Assembly (NCBI GenBank): GCA_026770025.1
Contig: JAMXDE010000017.1
Span: 1,302,001 to 1,366,000, forward strand
DNA length: 64,000 nt
Direction: 5' to 3'
DNA from: Craspedostauros australis
Lineage: Eukaryota > Bacillariophyta > Bacillariophyceae > Mastogloiales > Achnanthaceae
Shown: in pieces, positions 21,639 to 33,310 of the stretch
Layout: every line of letters begins with the position of its first letter
How positions within the stretch are numbered: position 1 is the first letter of the stretch
Notes under the pieces: model-generated
The model's input: only the letters and a program-made list of their open reading frames with translations
What the model was told of the DNA's origin: nothing
The model's database searches: none
Position numbers and translations under genes: made by a program

Positions 21639-24600
21639 TCAGCTGATGGGAATGGGGACCTTGTGGAATCTGCTTCGCCGAGGCTCGTAGGAATGCTTGC
21701 GTTGCAATGGATTCGAGTTTGCTCGGTTGTTCAAGTGAGGCATGCTCAGCACAGATCCGGTGTCATCGTCGTCGTCGTCGGCATCGTTTTTGTCACCTCT
21801 GGTGCCCTCGTTCTTGCCATAACCACGAGATGGGTCTTGTGTAAATTGGCGCACCGCCTGGCGAAGCAGGTCCTTGCTGATCATGGGAAGACCGTCGTCA
21901 TTTTCACCAGCGCGGCTGCTGCTATTGTCGCTGTCATCATCCATGTCGCCGCTCATGCCATTCTCCGCCGGGACAGCCAAGTTCGACTTCTGCATCGCCG
22001 AAGACGACCGACGCTTCGATGTGAGCTTGGCCAAGCGTTTAGACTGTTCTCTGTGCGGCATGGCGCTCGACACAGAACGACCATCATCCTTGAGCAAGTC
22101 AGTGCGCTTCGCCTTGGAATCATCATCAATCAGCTCGAGGAATTGATCAAGCTTGGAATTGATCGATCGCTTGCGTTCACGTGTGGAATGGCGATCAATC
22201 TTTCTTTGGTTCAAGTACGACGACTGCCTGGTGCGACGCGCTTGCGATGAGGTGGAGTTGCTGGTGACTGATCTCAGTTCTTCCTTCTTCTCCTCGGTCG
22301 GTTCGCCGCTTCGCTGGCCGTCCTTCTCACCATTGTCCTTGCCAACATATCGGATCTTGCGTCCTCCCTGGAGTTTGCCGGGTGATCTGCTGTTCTCCTT
22401 GGCCTTGTCGGCGTTGCTACTGTCACGGGCGCCTCCGCTGGCACCCTTGCTCTTCCTCGACTTGGACCTGGATCTAGATCTGGATCTCGATGTTGATCTG
22501 GAGCGGCGTCTGCGGTGTGAGTCGTCAGCACGGCGCGGTCGGGAGCGGGATCGTCCCTGCATGCGGCTGGTGATGGAGGATGATCGTCTCGGGCGCGATG
22601 TGGACCGTGCACGATCGTCCTTGGACACGATGCTGGCCTTTCGGCTGTTGGTTGGAGAGCGGAGACGTGACGCTGAACCTCTTCTTGATGGCGATCGTGG
22701 CGAACGCGGCGAGCGTGTCATCTTGGGCGACTGAGATGCCCGTTGCTTGCGGTCCACGGATGGCCCTGAGATCGACCGCGACCTGATCCTGCGCGAGGAG
22801 TCGTTACCTTTGGCGGATGCTCCTCTTGAACCCATCGTGCCGAATGACGACATGGATCCATTCAATGTCTCTGATGCTTTGCTTTCCGCATTTGGACCGC
22901 TAGAACGGTTCGGAGAGTACGCACGGTCCAATCTGCGTCTTGATCGCACGGAGTTGCTGCGTTCCAGCGTCATCGAGGCAGGATTGTTTGCTGGCGATTT
23001 CGTCGCCGCATCTCTTCTTCGGTTCCGTTTGGATGATCCTGATGCATACGAGATGGATTCATCGATGTTGCATTTGGCATCGTCAGAGATGAGCTTGATC
23101 TTCCTTCCAGCCCCAATCTTACCACCGGCGTCCAACGGTGGCGAGCTGTTGTCCACCAACGACTCTTCGTCGCTGCTGCTCTGCATCATCGTCATCAGCG
23201 ACACCTGGGCGGCTTTATCGCCACCCTCTGCGGTTGGCGTTGGCATTGGCGTTACCGGTCCATCTGCATTCGCATCCACGTCTGCATCCACGTCGGTGTC
23301 AGTGTCAGTATCCGTCTTGCTGCTCAATGACATGGGTTCATCCCCGATCGAGGCCAGGTCTGGCATCGAATCAATCGAAGTAACGTCGTCGGCGGGGTCA
23401 GATTCCTTCTCCTTGCTGGTGATTCCCTTCGTATTGGCACGGACATCAGTGCCTTCACTGCCGCTGTCGCCAGCTTCTTGTTTGTTGCCTGGCGCGGCTG
23501 CTGTTGGTGCTGTTGTTGTTGCTGTATGTGACGTGTCCGGTGACTCGATAGAATCTCTTTTTTCACGCGCTCCATCGCTGCTGGTGCTGTTGCCGCCAAC
23601 GTCGTTGTTGTCGTCAGCACCCTCAGTGGCATCATCGTTGCGAACGATGCTTGCATCGCTCTCATCTAGGACATCGGCAGTCTGATTCTGATTCTGATCG
23701 GTCTTGTCCTTCGCTTCGGCGTTTTCGTCGTTCTTGTCACTCTTGTCAACATTAGCAACATCGCCATCAATCTCATTCTCATCGTCAGAGTGATCCGAGT
23801 CAATGATGAAGATAGAATCGGCACGATCCAGGAGCTGATGGACATTGGCCGGATCGAATTGAATGACCTCATCGGCACTCAGCATGGGCTTGGTATCGTC
23901 CCAGCTCATGGTCTGATCAATATCCTCACGCATCGACATGGCGTCCTCGTCTTCTTCCTCGTCGTGCAGCGCATTCTTGCTCTTCTTTTTCTTCTTGTAG
24001 TGCTTGGATTTGAGAATGGAAGAGCTTCGGCGCATGGCACCGCCGGAGTGGCGTTTGGTGGTATGGTTGGAGCCGTTGTTGATGTTGTTGCTGCTGTTAT
24101 TGGAGATCTGTGACAATGAGGGAGACGGCGATGATGACGACCGCGCGAATGCGGATGAGTTCTTCGCCGCCATCTCCAGGTCTTCGATGCTGAGCGAGTT
24201 TGCGGATATGTTCATCTTGGGATTGATCACGACCGAGATGGCGGATTTGTGCGTGTGGTTGCTATTGCCGGAGATGCCATCATCATTGCCAGCACCATTG
24301 CTGAGGCCTCCCATGACCAGATGGTCGCTACCCAAATCCAAGAGATCGGCCTGGGAATGATCGTGGATGGATTCGGAATGCTCTGAGGAGAGGTGATCCT
24401 CGATCGATTGGTCATCGTCATCGTCGTCGGCACCGACGTGTCCTCCAATTGTTACACAGAGATCATCGATGGATGCGACAGAAGATCTGCGCTTGGCCTT
24501 GTCGACCTTGAGCAGATCTGGGTCCAAGCTCGCCTGGGATGACATCATGTCCTGATACTGCTGATCGGCGGCAAGCTTGTCTTGTGGCATGGGCATGCTG

Positions 24601-27401
24601 GAGCGATCGAAGATGGAGATGGAGGACTCGGATTGGTCGTCATCATCGTCATTATCGTCATTATCATCGATGTCGACATCCTCATCGTCGCGATCGTCGT
24701 TGGTGCTGTTGATGCTGATTCGGTACTTGCTGTTCTGATGAGCGCTGCCGTGCAGGGAATCCATCAGCACGTCTTCCTCTTCGTCGTCGTCTTCATCGTC
24801 ATCCAGGGCGATGGCAACTCCCTTTTGCTTATCCTTCTTCTGCTTCTTGTCCTTCTTCCTCCTCCTCCACCTGCTCTTCTTGCTCTTGCTCTTGGGTGTG
24901 GCGTTGCTTTCCTCCGTGGAAATATCGGCAGCGCCGGTTGCATCCGTGGAAGCGGAAACAATCGAAGTAGCAGCAGCAAGAACCGTAGAGGCATCGTCAC
25001 CATCGTCGCCAATGTCCTCCTCACCGTCGCTATCCTTGGCATCTGCAGCAGCGGCCGCCTTCGCCGCGGCCTTGGCTTTTGACTTCTTGCCTCGGAAGAT
25101 GCTGGAGATTTTCTTGATGGCGCGCTTCTTCTTGCTCTTTTTCTTGTCCTTCTTCTTGTCCTTGCCATCGGCTTCGCTGTGATCGGATTCGTCGTTGTCA
25201 TCCATCGCCTCATTGTCTTGGTCTTGATCCTGCGTGTCGATGTCCGTCTCGTTGATCTGCTGGTTGGTGTCCATGCTGTTGATGCTGGTGTCCTTGGTGA
25301 GGATGGAGGCGTCGTTGGCTGCGCTGCCGCGGTTGGGTGGCGTGTTGGTGGTGGAGAAGGATGAGTCGTTGGCGTGGGTGGTGCTGGTGCTGTAGCCATC
25401 CTCCCTGTTGCGCGAGGAGGTGGAAGAGATGGAGTTGCTGCGTCGTCTGCGATGGGCGGGGTTGGGTCCCTTGGTGGTTGCGCGTGCCTTGGCGTTGTTC
25501 GCAGCCGCGGCACCCCTGCCCCTGTTCTTCTTCCTGCTGTGCAGATGCTCGAGCTGATGATCCGAGAGACGATCCAGCTCGTCCCCAAGGCGTTCGAGGC
25601 GTGCGCGCTGGCCGCGGCGTGATCGGATGGAGGATGCGGAGTTGGACCGCTGGCGTTGTCGGATGGAGGGGTTGTTGCGGCGCGAGGTGCTCCTGGCGGA
25701 TGAATTGGAGGTGGACATCGGAGAGCGCCTGCGACGGTTGCGATGGCGCTCCATCTTGCTGGAGGTGGAGATGAGGGAGGGGTTGGACTCCAGGGTCTCA
25801 TCGTCAGGATGCAGCCTGTCCGCAGCCCCAGTTGCAGCATCGGCAGCTCCCACCTCGGTCCGTGACTTGGCTCGGCGTATCTTGCGCGATCGGTTGGACT
25901 GGGTGGGCGTGTTGGTGGTGCCCCTGCTGGTGCCGTTGGTGCCGTTGGTGCTGCTGGTGCTGTTGCGCTTGGTGATCTCGAGGTAATCGTTGTCATCATC
26001 GCTGCTGTCCCCGAATGACTTGGTGCTGTCGAGCCCGAACTCGGCTGCGATCTCGCTGCGCGTATCGGAGGTGAACTTGTGCAGGCTGCCACCGATGATG
26101 TTCTTGCGGTGGCTTCTCTCCTCCTCCTTGCGTTGTCGCTCGCTACGTAGCTCCAGGCTGCGCCGCCCACGACGCATGGAGAGCCTGTCGACAGCGGTGG
26201 GCGTTAGAGATGACGGCGAGGCGTACTTGCGTGCCGATGGTCTTGCGGTGGAGGAGGGGGTCGTGTTGATGTTGGTGGTGCCGATGGTCGATCGTTCCTT
26301 GGAATGCGACCTGGACCTGCTTCTTGGCTTGCGAGACGCCGATGATGATGGCGTGGACGGTGCCGTCTTCGACTTCGCTTTGCTGGTTGTCGCAGGTGAA
26401 TCGGCGTCGAGAGACTTGTCCACGGTGGATCTGGAACGTTGCCTCCTGTTCGTCGTGGACCTGCTTCGACTGCGCTGTCCGGATGATGGTGCGTTCGCTG
26501 CAGCTGGCACTTCCGGATGATCATCCCCGGAGGCCGGTTCATCGGGATGGAGATCTTCAGTTGTGGAGGCTGACCTGATCCTTCTGCGCAGACGCTGCGA
26601 GGAGGACTTGGCATCGTTGGTGCTCTGACTGCGGCTGCGAGTGCGGGTGGAGCCACGCGTGCTGCCTTCCGCGTTGCCGCTGCCGGTGATGGCATTGGTG
26701 CCACCGCTTCGATCCCTCGCTCTGTCTCTGTCCCTGCCCTTGCGATTGGTAATGGAGGTTGCCCTGGGACGTCTCCCCACAGCGCTCCTGCTGCGTGGAC
26801 GGACCCTCCTCTCGGAGTTGGGCTGCTTGGAGAGCTCCATGTGTCCAGGACCATCGATGGCGTCGTTGTCGTCGTTGTCGTCGTTGTCATAGGTCGCATC
26901 GTTGTCATAGGTCACATCGTTATCATCAATGATTGTATGCGCGTCATCTTCGAAAGTGGCGACGCTTCGATCGTCCTGATCTTCGCTGGATAGGTTGCGA
27001 TCGTGGCTGCTGTGGTATTTGCGGGAGTAGCGGCCTCTGATTCTGCCGCTGTTGTTGTTGCTGTTGTTGTTGTTACTGTTGCTGGATGCAACATCTCCCT
27101 TCGATCGTCTGCTGAGAGTAGAGGCAGACCTGCGATGCGAGGAGTTGAGCTGCGGACGCTTCCTTTGCGAATGCGCGTCTCTGCGATCCTGCTCATCTGC
27201 TGTGCCGCTGGTGGACATGGTCAACGTGCTCTCTGTGGTTGCATCTGAAGTCGCCCTGGTGAGCGCCGAACGTCGTTTCTGGGATCCCAGGTCGTCCGGT
27301 TGCTGTTGTCTTTGCTGATGTCTCTGTTGCTCCAACTGATGCTGCACAAGGTAGTCGTCCTCCACACTGCTTGCGCTGGAACACTCCAGTTCGTCGTTCA
27401 T
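21639..27401 (-). CDS. giant RS-rich and acidic low-complexity protein, function unknown
   Basis: A 1920-aa intronless frame whose length rules out chance, yet no globular domain is visible. The N-terminal third is Arg/Ser-rich with many SRSRS and RRRS clusters and Asn, Gln and Asp runs. The centre has a Lys-rich block (KKDKKKSKKKRAIKK, then ISSIFRGKKSK) followed by Asp/Glu runs. The third quarter is acidic with recurring S-I-D/E-D motifs (SIDDLCVTI, SIEDLEMAA, SIDSMPDL). The last quarter returns to SRSRSRSRSKSRKSKG-like RS repeats and ends KVPIPIS. Alternating basic and acidic blocks suggest a disordered scaffold or a nuclear/RNA-associated RS protein; this is inference. The ATG at 27401 (MNDELECSS) was chosen because the frame upstream to 27638 runs through short tandem repeats that look like 5' UTR. 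Confidence 0.72.
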   Translation of the reverse strand: MNDELECSSASSVEDDYLVQHQLEQQRHQQRQQQPDDLGSQKRRSALTRATSDATTESTLTMSTSGTADEQDRRDAHSQRKRPQLNSSHRRSASTLSRRSKGDVASSNSNNNNSNNNSGRIRGRYSRKYHSSHDRNLSSEDQDDRSVATFEDDAHTIIDDNDVTYDNDATYDNDDNDDNDAIDGPGHMELSKQPNSERRVRPRSRSAVGRRPRATSITNRKGRDRDRARDRSGGTNAITGSGNAEGSTRGSTRTRSRSQSTNDAKSSSQRLRRRIRSASTTEDLHPDEPASGDDHPEVPAAANAPSSGQRSRSRSTTNRRQRSRSTVDKSLDADSPATTSKAKSKTAPSTPSSSASRKPRSRSRSHSKERSTIGTTNINTTPSSTARPSARKYASPSSLTPTAVDRLSMRRGRRSLELRSERQRKEEERSHRKNIIGGSLHKFTSDTRSEIAAEFGLDSTKSFGDSSDDDNDYLEITKRNSTSSTNGTNGTSRGTTNTPTQSNRSRKIRRAKSRTEVGAADAATGAADRLHPDDETLESNPSLISTSSKMERHRNRRRRSPMSTSNSSARSTSRRNNPSIRQRQRSNSASSIRSRRGQRARLERLGDELDRLSDHQLEHLHSRKKNRGRGAAAANNAKARATTKGPNPAHRRRRSNSISSTSSRNREDGYSTSTTHANDSSFSTTNTPPNRGSAANDASILTKDTSINSMDTNQQINETDIDTQDQDQDNEAMDDNDESDHSEADGKDKKKDKKKSKKKRAIKKISSIFRGKKSKAKAAAKAAAAADAKDSDGEEDIGDDGDDASTVLAAATSIVSASTDATGAADISTEESNATPKSKSKKSRWRRRKKDKKQKKDKQKGVAIALDDDEDDDEEEDVLMDSLHGSAHQNSKYRISINSTNDDRDDEDVDIDDNDDNDDDDDQSESSISIFDRSSMPMPQDKLAADQQYQDMMSSQASLDPDLLKVDKAKRRSSVASIDDLCVTIGGHVGADDDDDDQSIEDHLSSEHSESIHDHSQADLLDLGSDHLVMGGLSNGAGNDDGISGNSNHTHKSAISVVINPKMNISANSLSIEDLEMAAKNSSAFARSSSSPSPSLSQISNNSSNNINNGSNHTTKRHSGGAMRRSSSILKSKHYKKKKKSKNALHDEEEDEDAMSMREDIDQTMSWDDTKPMLSADEVIQFDPANVHQLLDRADSIFIIDSDHSDDENEIDGDVANVDKSDKNDENAEAKDKTDQNQNQTADVLDESDASIVRNDDATEGADDNNDVGGNSTSSDGAREKRDSIESPDTSHTATTTAPTAAAPGNKQEAGDSGSEGTDVRANTKGITSKEKESDPADDVTSIDSMPDLASIGDEPMSLSSKTDTDTDTDVDADVDANADGPVTPMPTPTAEGGDKAAQVSLMTMMQSSSDEESLVDNSSPPLDAGGKIGAGRKIKLISDDAKCNIDESISYASGSSKRNRRRDAATKSPANNPASMTLERSNSVRSRRRLDRAYSPNRSSGPNAESKASETLNGSMSSFGTMGSRGASAKGNDSSRRIRSRSISGPSVDRKQRASQSPKMTRSPRSPRSPSRRGSASRLRSPTNSRKASIVSKDDRARSTSRPRRSSSITSRMQGRSRSRPRRADDSHRRRRSRSTSRSRSRSRSKSRKSKGASGGARDSSNADKAKENSRSPGKLQGGRKIRYVGKDNGEKDGQRSGEPTEEKKEELRSVTSNSTSSQARRTRQSSYLNQRKIDRHSTRERKRSINSKLDQFLELIDDDSKAKRTDLLKDDGRSVSSAMPHREQSKRLAKLTSKRRSSSAMQKSNLAVPAENGMSGDMDDDSDNSSSRAGENDDGLPMISKDLLRQAVRQFTQDPSRGYGKNEGTRGDKNDADDDDDDTGSVLSMPHLNNRANSNPLQRKHSYEPRRSRFHKVPIPIS

Positions 27402-28692
27402 GATGGCCTCTCCTGATCTCTCGCTCCAGCGATCTCTCCTCTGATTGACACAGCCACAGCCGGAGCTTGCTTGGAAGTCGTTTGGAAGTCGTTTGGAAGT
27501 CGTCAGGAAGTTGCTTGGGACTTGAACGACTATCGCACAAGCTGTGTACGAGCTGTGTACGAGCTGTGTACGATCTATGGGAGGTCGTAAGGAGGTCGCA
27601 AGGAGGTCGTAGGGATGTTGGTCTTTCCAATTGTGCACGTCTTTTGTGCTGTATGCTTTGTGCCGTATGCTTTATGTTGAATGGCTGTTCCTTTGTTGTG
27701 TGGTATAGACTACTATAATAACAATAGGTCGTGCCAGTGTCAGTTGCTTTGGCTCCGTTTTCGCTCTGCTGATGCCTTCTAATGGTCCGAGCTATTGATG
27801 CAGACCCTTGCGATCGTATGTTCTTTCCCTCTGCGGCACGCTGCTCCAGCAGACTACTCCAGCAGACTGCCTCTGCCGATTGCACAAATGCGTGGATGCG
27901 ATCGATCTGTTCTCTGTCTCGGCCTTCGTTGTTGCTCCTTTGCTCCTTTGCTCCCTTGTTGCAAGTGTTGTGCCAGAGCGCTGTTGTTGGAGCGTCCAGA
28001 AGTGCCAACGGAGAACACCAATACTAGTCGTACTGCTGGCCACCAACACTACCTACCAATACGACTACGAGTAGAGTATGCACGTCCCGAGTTCACAGCC
28101 GCGCATTTGCTCTCGCAGACACAGATGTGGTGATGGACTCGGATGCACACTTTCGCTTCTGGTCGATCTCTCGTTGTTCCTTCCTTCTCTTCCATTCCTT
28201 CCTTCGTGCTTCGTGCTCGGCACGGTCCACTTGTGCCTTTTGTCACGGAGGCAGAGGTTTCTGTCTCCTCTGGTCTATGCTGCCTCCTCTCACGACGTCC
28301 CCAAACCAAGACAACCTACCCTGTTCGTTGACGTTTTCTCTCTGTCACCGCTCTCTGCGATCAATCCGCTCGTCCCTCTCTCCCTCTCTCTGGTCGGCGA
28401 TACGTACGACTATTAGTACACTTGCACAGGCCGCGTATCTGTCCGTGCCATTTCCTTCCTCCTTCGCTCTTTCTCCCTCTCTTTGTGTGTCTGTTGCACC
28501 TGTGTTCGTGATGCGTCGAGTTTGGTGTCGTGTTGTGCTTCGTTGTGTTTTGTTCGTGCATGCTTGTTGGTCCACGATGATTGCGCTGTTCTCATTTCTA
28601 TCCCCACCACACCATCGCCATTGTCCCTGTGCCCATACTTACAATTGCTCGAACTACATGCGCCAGCACACGGTACTTATCCTGTCGTGTAG
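27402..28692. other. upstream region of the RS/acidic gene with short tandem repeats
   Basis: It holds three copies of TTGGAAGTCG-like units at about 27471-27505, three of GAGCTGTGTAC at about 27541-27575 and AAGGAGGTCG repeats at about 27590-27612. All are probably in the 5' UTR or promoter of the minus-strand RS/acidic gene. Further right (27700-28690) nothing is recognised. Confidence 0.5.
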
Positions 28693-28998
28693 GACCCCAT
28701 TCAGGATACAAAGGTATTATCGTGCCGATTTTTAGTTTGAGGACTTCGTTCATCCTAAAATATTGTAGAGAGTATATGTGTGAAGTAACAAGCTCCTGAT
28801 CCTTGTAGTTAAAAAGTTTATATTTTTCGCATTAGTCTATGTCTAGACACGTTGGGCATACGGATGTCAACGTGCAATTTTGTTTGGAAACTCCAGTCGT
28901 GCTTCAATTTGATATCCAGTCGTGCCCATCATCGACACACTCACATTTCGCGTTGGTGAGGCGGTTGATTTCGAAGAAATGTTGAGGATTGCGTGGCA
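28693..28998 (+). repeat. interspersed repeat copy 1 (about 300 bp)
   Basis: Similar over its whole length, and in the same orientation, to 58159-58456. Shared blocks include CGTGCCGATTTTTA, CTCCAGTCGTGCTTCAATTTG, TCGTGCCC, CACTCACATTTCG and ATGTTGAGGATTG. By eye roughly three quarters of positions agree. No coding potential and no inverted ends were found. It lies about 650 bp before the frame of the decayed non-LTR element and may be its 5' UTR, or an independent SINE-like unit. Confidence 0.7.
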
Positions 28999-29655
28999 GC
29001 GGTAGGCATGCCAAGGATGCTGATTCATCTGGGCCATGGATCAGTTGTCAAAATTCAGAGTTGTGGGTTAGTGGGTGATCCAGATCTTGACCCCCAGCTT
29101 GACTTTCACACTGTCTTGTTCTCGGTTCTGCTACCGTTTATGTTCCGTGACGTTGAGCTTTGTCCATGTCCCAATCAGCACACACTGCCTTCCCTCCATA
29201 TGCCTACTCTTATTGCGGCCTCATCCTCATTTCAGATCTATTCTCTGTTTGTTCCTTTGGACCTCCTCTCTGCTCGTCGTCGCCAACAGCCATCTCTGGC
29301 TGCTGGCTGTTGTTCATCTGCTCTCCTCTCGGCTTGTTATTTTGGTGTCAATGAATCTGGAAGCACACGAATCACAACACGAGAAACAACATGGAAAACA
29401 ACAACACTGCCACCAGTCTCTTTCCGCACCATGCCAACAGCTCAGCAGATGACCTCGGCATCCCCTGTCCAATGGAAGCAAAGAAGGTTGCACAGGACTT
29501 TGTACTCACAAACTAAGCTTAGTGTGAAATAATGCTATATTTTGCATACTAAAGAATGTCCCATGGCTCTTCCACAGTTGATGACGTACGTAGGACCAGT
29601 ATGAAAATTCTCATGTAGAACCTGTAGAATCAGTACTACAACAAAAAATTTGACA
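28999..29655. other. region before the non-LTR element frame, possibly its leader
   Basis: About 650 bp with no recognised domain. A short segment at about 29534-29556 (TATATTTTGCATACTAAAGAA) resembles one after the element near 35957-35981 (TATATTTGCTTTGCATACCAAAGAA), which may mark element boundaries or a related insertion. Confidence 0.35.
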
Positions 29656-32432
29656 ATGGTGCGCACAGGCGCAAAAAACGGCTCTGGCAAAGTCAACCAG
29701 AGCGCTCGATCGACGCCGACCATGGCACAAGGATGTCCAGGACAAGGAGGCCGAAGTGGCAAGCGACTATCCAGGCAAAAAGATGCCAAAAACAACCCAC
29801 TGAAAACAAGAACCATTGGACTTGGAGTCATCAGCACGAGAGAAGTTGGGGTGACAACCTCTGCAAGAGGAACCTGATGACATGGGGCTTGGAACCTTTC
29901 CAAGCTGCATCTGGGGAAGAGGGCACATTTGACGAGCCCATTGCCTTTGTAAAGGAGATGAGGGACGATCTGGCGGACGGAGTATCCTTCGAACAGTGGA
30001 AGCAGCTGTTCAGCAATGCGGACGACAACAAACTAACCACAGAATCCAACCTGCTGATGTTGCAAATCATGGTGCAACTGTTGGCAACATCCAACATCTT
30101 CTCCTCTTCAATGTGGAAATTGGACAGATCCTATCCACACATGTGACAGCTGCATGGATTGCAGCAAGGACGGTATTCATGGAGGTCAAGGGCACCCATC
30201 TCGACAAAATGAAGATGAAGAAGCTCCACAGGCCAACTCTCCAAACCCCACATCCAAAAAGAAGTTGTGCAAGCCAGAAAAAACAAAGTAATGGTGTACC
30301 CAAGGAAGAACCCACAAGCTTGAGAACTGGTGAGCATCAATGATGTCCTCAGCAACATCCACAAGAGCTTCTTTGATGTGTGTCTGCCAATGTCAAGGGA
30401 CGGCAGTGAAACTCTGTTGGTGCAAGTCATCGCAGGATTGAACGCGTTACGCGCATTCATTTTCCGCACTGACTCCAAGACGAAAATCCTGGCATGGCAG
30501 AGAAGCAAAAAGCTATGACCCTGGATGGCCGCGGACGTTGCATGGACCAGCTGTGAGATGCTGAAGCAATTCGTAGAGATTCTCTATGCAAGAACAGGAT
30601 TCATAACCTACATGTGCATTTGGGTTGGCCACAAACAGGACCTTGACACTTTTGAGGATGATGGAACACTAGTAACAGCTGCGATGGCTTTCAGGAAGTC
30701 TGACATGCAGAAAAACAACATTGTGGCAGCAGGTTGGCTGTTCGGCAGCCACAGCACCATGAATATGGAGGATTTGGCAGAAGTAATCAATGAGCATGAG
30801 GTTGTGAAGAACCAATGCATAGTTCAACTTCACATCCATAAGATTCAACTGGTGAAGAAGAGAGGACAACAATCAGAATTGGATGGCTACCACAACTGGC
30901 CAAGGGCCACCCACATCATGTGCAGCAAGTCAAAGCCCAGATCCTGCCATGTCGTGATGAAAGACATGGTCAACAACTGTGCAGACACGGTACTCCTTCT
31001 TGGAAAACAGATGAGGTTCATGCTGGACGCTCTTGACCAACAGTTCTATCACCCACGCTTGGAACTCGCGAACTTGAGTTTGATGGTAGCACATCAGGTC
31101 GCATTCGAAAAGAAAATGGTGACAGAGGGCATGTACTCTATCATGCAGTTGGATGTGGAAGTGCTGATATGAAGACTCACTCTGCGCGAGGTCATCATGA
31201 ATCTTTGGCCTTTCGAAGACCCAGACTACACATTGTTCATGTCAGTGGATACAGACAAGTCCGACCGCAATCGCACCTTTTTCATCTTCCATCCCAAATG
31301 ACAGGTGGAAGCACGGGGACTGATTTCCAAACTACCATTTTTTTTTTGCAGCAAAAAGCTGGACCATGCTCTTTTTCGAAGAATACAGCAAACGCAACAT
31401 ACACAGACACGTGGAGGAATTGTTGGCAACAGCAAAGGCCCAAGGATGGACCATGACACAAGAGCAGCGCCTCCAGTTCGACAAGCTCCTGGAACAAACG
31501 AACCAGATCAGGCAGTTTGCAGAGAAAGGGTGCAGCAAGTTGAAAATGGGGGAAGTCGCATGGTCGCCAGAGATACAACGCTCTCAGGACATGATTCGAC
31601 ACTGGTCACTTGAGGTGAAGCATCTCCTGGGTGTGAAAGTGAACTCCTCTCTTCAACAGCGAGCCAGAAAGTGGGTAGGTCTCTAGGAAGGCATGAACCT
31701 CCAACAAGCACAGCAAATGTGCTCTGAAGCATACAAAGCCTACTAGAAGCAAAATATAGAGCACACGCAAGCAAGGCAAGATCACCTGGTGCAGATGGCA
31801 AGACAACGGCATGACTCAAACGAACAGGATTACGAAGCTGCTCTACAAATGCTCCTGAACAGGGAGAAGCAGCGAGAGCAAGCCGGCAGCCTCAGAGCAG
31901 CGTTTGGGCAAGGCAAATTGATGACCACCAAAGTTCTGTTAATGGACAACAAGGACAGCTGTATGAATGTAATGAGCAGTACAAGATAGTCACAGCATGC
32001 ATCCGTGAAAACAAGAAGAGGTTCTCCCAGGTCAACAGCGCCCCCTGTATGATCGGCCAGGGCAAGCAACTCATGGACCGTATATGGACACCAGAACTTG
32101 GACGACAGCTCGTTGAGACGGAGGCACCCATACCAGAGACAATTGACCCCATGATCAGGGCTCTGTTGGAGTCCCTTGAGTCTATTGTGCAGGACGAGTC
32201 GGAACTCACTGTAATGGAGCATTCGAAGGCCTGGAAAAAGCAGATGGAGCTCACCAATTCAGAGCTGAGCTGTCCCCATTTTGATCATTGCAAGGCTGCT
32301 GCAATGGTTCAGGCACTGGCCCACGTGGATACAATGCTAAAGGAGGCACCATACCAGACCGGGCATTCCCCAAACCCGTGGCAATACCAATGTGGAAATT
32401 CTCAAGAAGGCACAAGTGTTCAACATTGAAAA

Positions 32433-33310
32433 TTGCGTACGATACAGCTCATGGACGCACAATTCAACCTGAACAACAAGTGGCTCGGCAAGCAGATGAT
32501 GCAGACGGCGGAGAAGGCCGGCTGGCTATCGGGCTTTCAGTTTGGGAGCCGAAAGCGCAGATCGGCGATGAGTGTTGCACTGAGCAAGCAGCTCACCATT
32601 GTCCTTGGATTCCAACATAAGGTAGCAGTGGTGTTCTGTTCCAATGATGCGAAGTTGTATTCCAACAGGATCATACCCAACTGTGTGGCTGCAGCGATGA
32701 TGGCCGCGGGTGCGAACGGATTGGCTACAAGGAGCATGTTCAAAACCCTACACGATGCCAGACACCACATCAACACTGCATATGGAGTGTCCAGCAGGTG
32801 CTACAAAAAGGCACTGACTGTGACATGCATGGCATTGGACAAGACAATGGGGCAGGCCCTGCAATCTGGGCTGGTATCAGCTCTGTCATGTTTAAGGCCA
32901 TGACAAGACTGGGCCACATGTTGGCCTTGTCCAGTCTGCTGGGAGAGTTCATACCAGTGCTAGGCTTGGAATTGGTTGATGATACCGACCTGATCCGACT
33001 CGAGCAACGGGAGCACGACGGCGCCGATACCGAAGCCTTGAAACAGACAGTCCAGGATTTGAGCCAACTGCTGCAAGTCACAGGAGGAGCGCTGGTACCA
33101 GAGAAGTCAGCATGGTGGGCCATCCAACCGGAGTTCAACACCGATAGATGGGAACGGCGCGATGCCAAGGCCACCACCAATATTCGCATCGACGAAGGAC
33201 AAGGTACAAGAGCGGAGATCCCCAACAAGACGATGGATCAGCCGCTGTTCACCCTGGGTGTGCTCATTGAGCTTGACAGAGACAATGGGGAGCAAGTGAA
33301 GCAGTTGTGA
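32433..33310 (+). pseudogene. reverse transcriptase domain of the decayed non-LTR element
   Basis: Two overlapping frames (32433-32903 and 32798-33310) carry successive RT motifs, so at least one frameshift separates them. The first has FNLNNKWLGKQMM, the motif A region (CSNDAKLYSNRI, where related elements read D-x-D-A-x-x-C-Y-D-R-I) and HINTAYGVSSR. The second has GIGQDNGAGPAIWAGISSV and the catalytic VDDTDL at 32975-32992. The Tyr-Asp of motif A reads Tyr-Ser-Asn here, a further sign of decay. Confidence 0.8.

Noticed and set aside
24764..26170. 468-codon minus-strand frame inside the RS/acidic gene
   Set aside because: Alternate-frame shadow of the 1920-aa frame; Pro/Thr/Arg bias comes from the repeated Ser codons.
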